Source of the DNA: CADCTB01 sp038231955
GTDB taxonomy: Bacteria > Actinomycetota > Acidimicrobiia > Acidimicrobiales > AC-14
NCBI GenBank assembly: GCA_038231955.1
Contig: JBBSIS010000048.1
Span: 1 to 17,717 of the forward strand
DNA length: 17,717 nucleotides
Direction: 5' to 3'
The notes under the pieces were generated by a model. It ran no database searches. It had not been told where the DNA came from and saw only the letters and a program-made list of their open reading frames with translations. Below are positions 14,341 to 17,717 of this stretch, one piece after another. Positions within the stretch are counted from its first letter, which is position 1, and each line of letters begins with the position of its first letter. The translations under genes were made by a program, and so were the position numbers.

Positions 14341-14967
14341 ATGATCGGCCTCGTGATTGCTGCGGCTGCGGGGTATCTGGCCGGCACCGTGCCTTGCGCT
14401 GACGCCGCCGCCCGCCTGTCCACCGGCGGCCTCACCGACCTGCGCTCCGCCGGCACCGGCAACCCCGGCGCGGTCAACGCCATGGCCGTCCTGGGCCAGC
14501 GCTGGGGGTGGGCCATCCTGGCCGGCGACGTGGCCAAGGGGGCGCTGGCCTGCGCGGTGGGAAAGCGGGCAGCCGGGCCTACCGGCGCCCATGTGGCCGG
14601 AACCGCGGCGGTGATCGGCCACTGCTTCCCGGTGTGGAACGGCTTTCGGGGCGGGAAGGGCGTCGCCGTGAGCCTCGGCCAGTGCGCGGCGACGTTCCCT
14701 GCCTACCTGCCTGTCGACCTGGGCGTGGCCTGGGCCGTCGGGAAGTGGACGGGCGCCGCCCTTCCCGGCACCGCCGCCGGCTCGGCCACCTGGGTCGCCG
14801 CCGGCCTGCTGTGGTGGCGCCGGGGCTGGCCGAACGGATGGGGCCCTGCGCCCACGCTGGCGCTGCCCGTCTGCGCGGCGGTGAGTAGTGCCGTGATCCT
14901 TCAACGCTTCGTCGTCGCCGACGCCCGGGTCCGGAGCACCCTCGACCGCCGGCCGCTCTCCACGTGA
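14341..14967 (+). CDS. plsY: Acyl-phosphate:glycerol-3-phosphate acyltransferase
   Basis: A 208-residue polytopic membrane enzyme that moves an acyl group from acyl-phosphate to glycerol-3-phosphate, giving lysophosphatidic acid, the first committed step of phospholipid synthesis. The three PlsY loop motifs are present: AGTGNPGAVNAM (37-48), GDVAKG (62-67), and GHCFPVWNGFRGGKGVA with H94 and GGKG at 104-107. Several hydrophobic segments alternate with these loops. The canonical GSGNPGATN is slightly changed (GTGNPGAVN). The start ATG 14341 is chosen because the membrane segment begins at once and a leaderless promoter fits. It is 13 bases from the DegV gene, and both appear to be one operon. 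Confidence 0.92.
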   Translation: MIGLVIAAAAGYLAGTVPCADAAARLSTGGLTDLRSAGTGNPGAVNAMAVLGQRWGWAILAGDVAKGALACAVGKRAAGPTGAHVAGTAAVIGHCFPVWNGFRGGKGVAVSLGQCAATFPAYLPVDLGVAWAVGKWTGAALPGTAAGSATWVAAGLLWWRRGWPNGWGPAPTLALPVCAAVSSAVILQRFVVADARVRSTLDRRPLST

Positions 14968-14980
14968 CCGTCCCGCCGTC

Positions 14981-15826
14981 GTGATCGGCCTCGTGACCGA
15001 CTCCAACGCCCAGCTCCCCCCCGAGCTGGCCGAGCGGTACTCGGTGGAGGTCGTCCCGTTGACCGTCACCGTCGACGGCCAGGAGTACCTCGAAGGCGTG
15101 GACCTCGACGCCGATGCCTTCTACGCCCGGTTCCGGTCCGGGAGGCCGGCTGTGTCCACCGCCCAGCCCAGCCCCGGCCAGTTCGCCGCCGCCTTCGAGG
15201 CGGTCACCGACCGGGGGGCGACGGAGATCCTCTCCGTCCACATCGGCTCGTCGGTGTCTGGCACGGTGAACTCGGCCCGGTTGGCCGCCCGTGTGGCGTC
15301 GGTGCCGGTCCGCATCGTCGACACCGGCACCGCCTCCTTCGCCGTGTCGCTGTGCCTGTGGGAGGCCGCCGAGGCGATCGCCGAGGGAGCGACGATCGAG
15401 GAGGCGGCGGCGGCCGCCGAGCGGGTCAGCGCCACGGTGGGCAACGCCTTCGTGGTCGGCGCCCTCGACGTGGCCCGCGCCGGGGGCCGGCTGTCGGGCG
15501 ACGTCGGCGTCGGCGAGGGCATCGGCGAAGGCGCCGGCATTCCCGTGCTGAGCCTGACGGGCGGGGTCATGCGGGAGCTCGATCGGGTGGCCCACGTCGA
15601 GCAGGCCGCCGGTGCCATGGCCGCCTTCGTGCTGGCCGCAGGACCGTCGTTGCGGGTCGGCGTGGGGTTGTCGGATGCGGGATCCTTGCCCCTGGTCCTC
15701 GCCGTGGAGGACCGGCTGCGAGGCGCTCCCCAGGTGCGGGAAGCGGTGCGGTACCGAATCGGCCCGAGCGTCGGCGCCCACACCGGGCCGGGAACCGTGG
15801 GCACCATGTTTGCTCCTGCGCCCTGA
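14981..15826 (+). CDS. DegV-family fatty-acid-binding protein
   Basis: A 281-residue DegV-fold protein, starting at GTG 14981. Members bind a free fatty acid and present it to the kinase FakA, giving acyl-phosphate, which is the substrate of PlsY. Landmarks are VTDSNAQLPPELAERY at the N-terminus, the STAQPSPGQF motif (59-), HIGSSVSGTVNSARLA with S90/S91, and GAHTGPGTVG near the C-terminus. Some positions differ from the best-known members: SVSGT replaces the usual GLSGT, and the TGTAS turn replaces the DS-type motif, so ligand preference could differ. Position directly after plsY supports a role in exogenous or recycled fatty-acid use. No FakA is in the window. Confidence 0.9.
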   Translation: MIGLVTDSNAQLPPELAERYSVEVVPLTVTVDGQEYLEGVDLDADAFYARFRSGRPAVSTAQPSPGQFAAAFEAVTDRGATEILSVHIGSSVSGTVNSARLAARVASVPVRIVDTGTASFAVSLCLWEAAEAIAEGATIEEAAAAAERVSATVGNAFVVGALDVARAGGRLSGDVGVGEGIGEGAGIPVLSLTGGVMRELDRVAHVEQAAGAMAAFVLAAGPSLRVGVGLSDAGSLPLVLAVEDRLRGAPQVREAVRYRIGPSVGAHTGPGTVGTMFAPAP

Positions 15827-15852
15827 GGGCGCGTGTCCGCTCCTGCGCCCTG
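15812..15852. repeat. 14-bp direct repeat between the DegV and DUF2017 genes
   Basis: GCTCCTGCGCCCTG occurs at 15812-15825 and 15839-15852, starting 27 bases apart. The first copy includes most of the DegV stop codon and the second lies in the convergent gap just before the end of the DUF2017 gene. It looks like a small local duplication. Confidence 0.85.
15818..15832 (+). terminator. GC hairpin over the DegV stop codon
   Basis: GCGCCC and GGGCGC form a perfect 6-bp stem with the stop codon TGA as the loop. It sits between convergent genes, where a terminator is expected, but lacks a T-run. Actinobacterial terminators often do, so the call is possible but weak. Confidence 0.3.
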
Positions 15853-15857
15853 CGGAG

Positions 15858-16343
15858 TCAGGTGAAGTCCTCCGCCGCCGACAGGGCGTCGATGATCTCG
15901 CCCTGCAGGTAGGCCAGGTAGTCGTAGACGACGAAGGCGTCGTACCGGGGTTCGCGAGCGTCGACCGGCCGTTCGTCGCCGTCCTCGGTGACACCCAGGG
16001 TGGTCCCGAGGACCAGGCGGATCTCGTTGACCGCCCGCATCCACGAAGAGAGCTGGTCCTGGGTCAGGCGGCCGGCGTCGGCGGTCTCCTCCAGCACCGA
16101 CAGGGCCCCCAGGTGAGACTCCAGCAGCTCGTCATGCACCAGGAGGCGGTACTCGGTCTGGCGGTCCTCGTCGGTGGGATAGGCCACCGGGAACAGCCGC
16201 TCGACGGCGCCGTCCGCTTCGCCGCGGTTGGTGAGCGCGGCCCGCACCTGAGGACCGAGGGATCGGAGCAGGTCGCGCTCCGGGGTCGGGATCCGCAGCT
16301 CGAAGCTACCGTTTCGGACCCGCTTCACCCGCCTACGAGTCAT
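15858..16343 (-). CDS. DUF2017-family protein
   Basis: A 161-residue soluble, mostly helical protein: RNGSFELRIPTPERDLLRSL at the start, then helices including YRLLVHDELLESHLGALSVL, RLTQDQLSSWMRAVNEIRLV, and YDYLAYLQGEIIDAL. This matches DUF2017, an actinobacterial family of unknown function that is typically encoded directly downstream of clpS, as here. The ATG at 16343 overlaps the clpS reading frame by 11 bases, implying translational coupling. A role with the ClpS/Clp protease system is inferred from that conserved neighbourhood only. Confidence 0.88.
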   Translation of the reverse strand: MTRRRVKRVRNGSFELRIPTPERDLLRSLGPQVRAALTNRGEADGAVERLFPVAYPTDEDRQTEYRLLVHDELLESHLGALSVLEETADAGRLTQDQLSSWMRAVNEIRLVLGTTLGVTEDGDERPVDAREPRYDAFVVYDYLAYLQGEIIDALSAAEDFT

Positions 16344-16626
16344 GTTCCATCGTGGCCCACAGGCCGTGCTCGTGGAGCCGGAACACGTCGAGCTCGGCCT
16401 TCTCCCGGGCCCCGGACGACACTACGGCGCGACCCTTCTCGTGGACGTCGAGCATGAGCTTGGTGGCCTTCTCCAGGCTGAACCCGAACAGCTTCTGGAG
16501 GACGAACGTCACGTACGACATGAGGTTGATCGGGTCGTTCCACACGATCACGATCCAGGGCCGGTCCGGGACGACGACCTCCTCGATCTCCGGCTCCTTG
16601 ACCTCGACGGGGGCCGTCGTCGTCAT
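16333..16626 (-). CDS. clpS: ATP-dependent Clp protease adaptor
   Basis: A 97-residue N-degron adaptor that hands proteins with destabilising N-terminal residues to ClpAP/ClpCP. The core VIVWNDPINLMSYVTFVLQK holds N30-D31, which bind the substrate's N-terminal amine, and LMLDVHEKGRAVV supplies H62. The end KAELDVFRLHEHGLWATME is the usual C-terminal beta strand and helix. The N-terminal 20 residues are acidic and flexible. NDP replaces the NDD seen in many proteobacterial members, as is usual in Actinobacteria. The ATG overlaps the stop of ctaA (ATGA), and the gene overlaps the DUF2017 gene, making a compact three-gene unit. Confidence 0.95.
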   Translation of the reverse strand: MTTTAPVEVKEPEIEEVVVPDRPWIVIVWNDPINLMSYVTFVLQKLFGFSLEKATKLMLDVHEKGRAVVSSGAREKAELDVFRLHEHGLWATMEHDS

Positions 16627-17567
16627 CGCGTGCTGAGCGCCGCCGACGAGGGCTCGACACTGTCGCCATCCGGCTTGTGGCCTTCGGGACCGGTCGCCCG
16701 GGCCTGGTCGGGCACGGAGAAGGCCAGATGGAAGCGGAGCACCGCCACCCACACCGTTGTCGCCCCGAGGATGTGGAAGCCCACCAGGACGGCGGGGACG
16801 CCGGTGAAGTACTGCAGGTACCCGAGGGCGCCCTGGGCCACCAGTACCGCCAGCAGCACTTCGGCCCGGCGCATCAGCCCGGCCGGCGCCCCGTCCTTGC
16901 GGAGCCGCCACAGGGTGACGAGGACGATGGCCAGGAAGATCATGACCGCCACCCCGTGGAGCCGGGTGACGTCGCGGAGGAGGAACGGCAGCCGCTCGGC
17001 GTTCTCGTCGCCGCCGTGGGGGCCTGACGAGGTGACGACCGTGCCGAGGAAGACGACGAGGGCGGCGGCGGCGACACCCAGCCGACCGAGTGTCAGCAGG
17101 TCGTCGCCCACGGCCGGCCGGGTGGGGCCGGCCGGGCGCCCGGCCCGATGGTGCAGGACGACCGCGTTGGTGAGCAGGACCATCGATAGCAGGAAATGGG
17201 CCATGACGAAGCCAGGCCGGAGCTTGAAGAGCACAGTGAGGCCGCCCAGGACGATCTGGCCGACCACGCCGCCGACCAGGCCCAGGGACAGCCACACCAG
17301 GTCGCGGCGGCGGGGACGGCGCACGAGCGATCCCAGGACGGCCACGATCACCGCCACCGACACCAGCCCCGTCACCGTCCGGTTCACGAACTCGACCAGG
17401 GCGTGGAAGTCCAACGGGGCGACCAGGCGGCCCTCGTCGCAGTTGGGCCATTCGGGGCAGCCGAGTCCCGAGCCGGTGAGGCGGACGGCGCCGCCGGTCA
17501 CGATGATGAACGCCAGGGACAGGAGCGCTACGAGGGTGATTCGCCGGTAGGCCTGGGGGGACAACAC
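16623..17567 (-). CDS. ctaA: Heme A synthase (COX15/CtaA family)
   Basis: A 314-residue membrane protein that oxidises heme O to heme A for cytochrome c oxidase. It has an N-terminal hydrophobic helix followed by the extracellular loop TGSGLGCPEWPNCDE with the Cys pair C37 and C43, and FHALVEFVNR with H55 and E59 of the conserved EFxNR region. Further helices carry heme-ligand candidates in MAHFLLSMVLLTNAVVLHH, RLHGVAVMIFL and GFHILGAT. About eight hydrophobic segments occur in two halves, as in the family. The start is GTG 17567. It is divergent from ctaB and overlaps clpS by four bases. Confidence 0.93.
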   Translation of the reverse strand: MLSPQAYRRITLVALLSLAFIIVTGGAVRLTGSGLGCPEWPNCDEGRLVAPLDFHALVEFVNRTVTGLVSVAVIVAVLGSLVRRPRRRDLVWLSLGLVGGVVGQIVLGGLTVLFKLRPGFVMAHFLLSMVLLTNAVVLHHRAGRPAGPTRPAVGDDLLTLGRLGVAAAALVVFLGTVVTSSGPHGGDENAERLPFLLRDVTRLHGVAVMIFLAIVLVTLWRLRKDGAPAGLMRRAEVLLAVLVAQGALGYLQYFTGVPAVLVGFHILGATTVWVAVLRFHLAFSVPDQARATGPEGHKPDGDSVEPSSAALSTR

Positions 17568-17601
17568 GGCCCCGCATCGTACCGGTCCGGGGCCGGCTGA
17601 A

Positions 17602-17615
17602 CCCCTGGTTAGGGG
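17602..17615. promoter_or_regulatory. Small inverted repeat in the ctaA/ctaB intergenic region
   Basis: CCCCT and AGGGG form a perfect 5-bp repeat with a 4-base loop, located 35 bases upstream of the ctaA start and inside the divergent intergenic region (17568-17660). It could be a shared operator or a 5' leader hairpin; the sequence does not decide. Confidence 0.25.
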
Positions 17616-17621
17616 CCCACA

Positions 17622-17651
17622 TTGTCGTGACCCCGCAGCCAGCCGTAATGT
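17622..17651 (+). promoter_or_regulatory. Candidate ctaB promoter
   Basis: TTGTCG (17622-17627, 4/6) and TAATGT (17646-17651, partial) are 18 bases apart, with nine bases between the -10 and the ctaB ATG, so the leader would be very short. Confidence 0.3.
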
Positions 17652-17660
17652 GCGATCTCG

Positions 17661-17717
17661 ATGGCCGCGTCTTCCCTGATCCTTACCCGTTCCCGGGTGT
17701 CGGCGTACGTGGCTCTG
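17661..17717 (+). CDS. ctaB: Protoheme IX farnesyltransferase, N-terminus only
   Basis: The first 19 codons of a gene cut by the right edge, from ATG 17661 (the nearest upstream in-frame codon group contains TAA at 17646-17648). The peptide ends SRVSAYVAL, which fits the stretch just before the TKPRI motif at the start of heme O synthases (CtaB/COX10), and divergent ctaA/ctaB is a common actinobacterial arrangement. CtaB makes heme O, the substrate of CtaA. With so few residues, the call rests largely on context. Confidence 0.65.
   Translation, partial: MAASSLILTRSRVSAYVAL

Noticed and set aside
12903..14402. 499-codon plus-strand open frame across the ThuA/Gfo gene
   Set aside because: The minus-strand protein has intact Rossmann and EKP motifs; the plus-strand frame is only its antisense shadow.
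14579..15994. 471-codon minus-strand open frame opposite plsY and the DegV gene
   Set aside because: It spans two genes with clear family motifs on the plus strand and has low-complexity Arg/Gly/His composition.

Overview
The window is uniformly GC-rich DNA with actinobacterial gene content: a clpS gene followed by a DUF2017 gene, divergent ctaA and ctaB, many GTG starts, and promoters placed almost on the start codon. It looks like a chromosome of Actinomycetota, possibly Acidimicrobiia, but the exact lineage cannot be fixed from this sequence alone. It has a left part occupied by an integrated mobile element and a right part of ordinary chromosome.

Left part (about 1-9540). A cupin gene runs off the left edge. 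After a gene-poor stretch (399-992) comes a block that reads as an integrative mobilizable element in a tRNA-Glu gene. Its parts are: a TrwC/MobF relaxase-helicase broken by one frameshift, with a candidate oriT in front of it; a winged-helix protein with a tandem-repeat tail; a small excisionase-like protein; a divergent XRE regulator and a frameshifted DUF5678-like gene; a HigBA-type toxin-antitoxin pair; a small unknown gene; a degenerate tRNA-like sequence; and a tyrosine integrase next to the 3' end of tRNA-Glu. Four copies of one octamer, two in each orientation, lie between the integrase start and the tRNA. No coupling protein or type IV secretion gene is visible, so the element would need a helper to transfer. 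I could not find the distal attachment site by eye.

Right part (9558-17717). A run of minus-strand genes leads toward the tRNA: a ThuA-like/Gfo-Idh-MocA fusion, a second Gfo/Idh/MocA oxidoreductase, an alpha/beta hydrolase, and a peptidase-S51-like protein with a C-terminal domain resembling that of cysteinyl-tRNA synthetase. On the plus strand, plsY and a DegV-family fatty-acid-binding gene form a lipid pair. On the minus strand, ctaA, clpS and a DUF2017 gene overlap end to end. The first 19 codons of ctaB start divergently at the right edge.

Both visible frameshifts lie inside the element, each explained by one base missing at a short G run, while the chromosomal genes look intact. That fits decay of the element, although sequencing error at G runs is not excluded.
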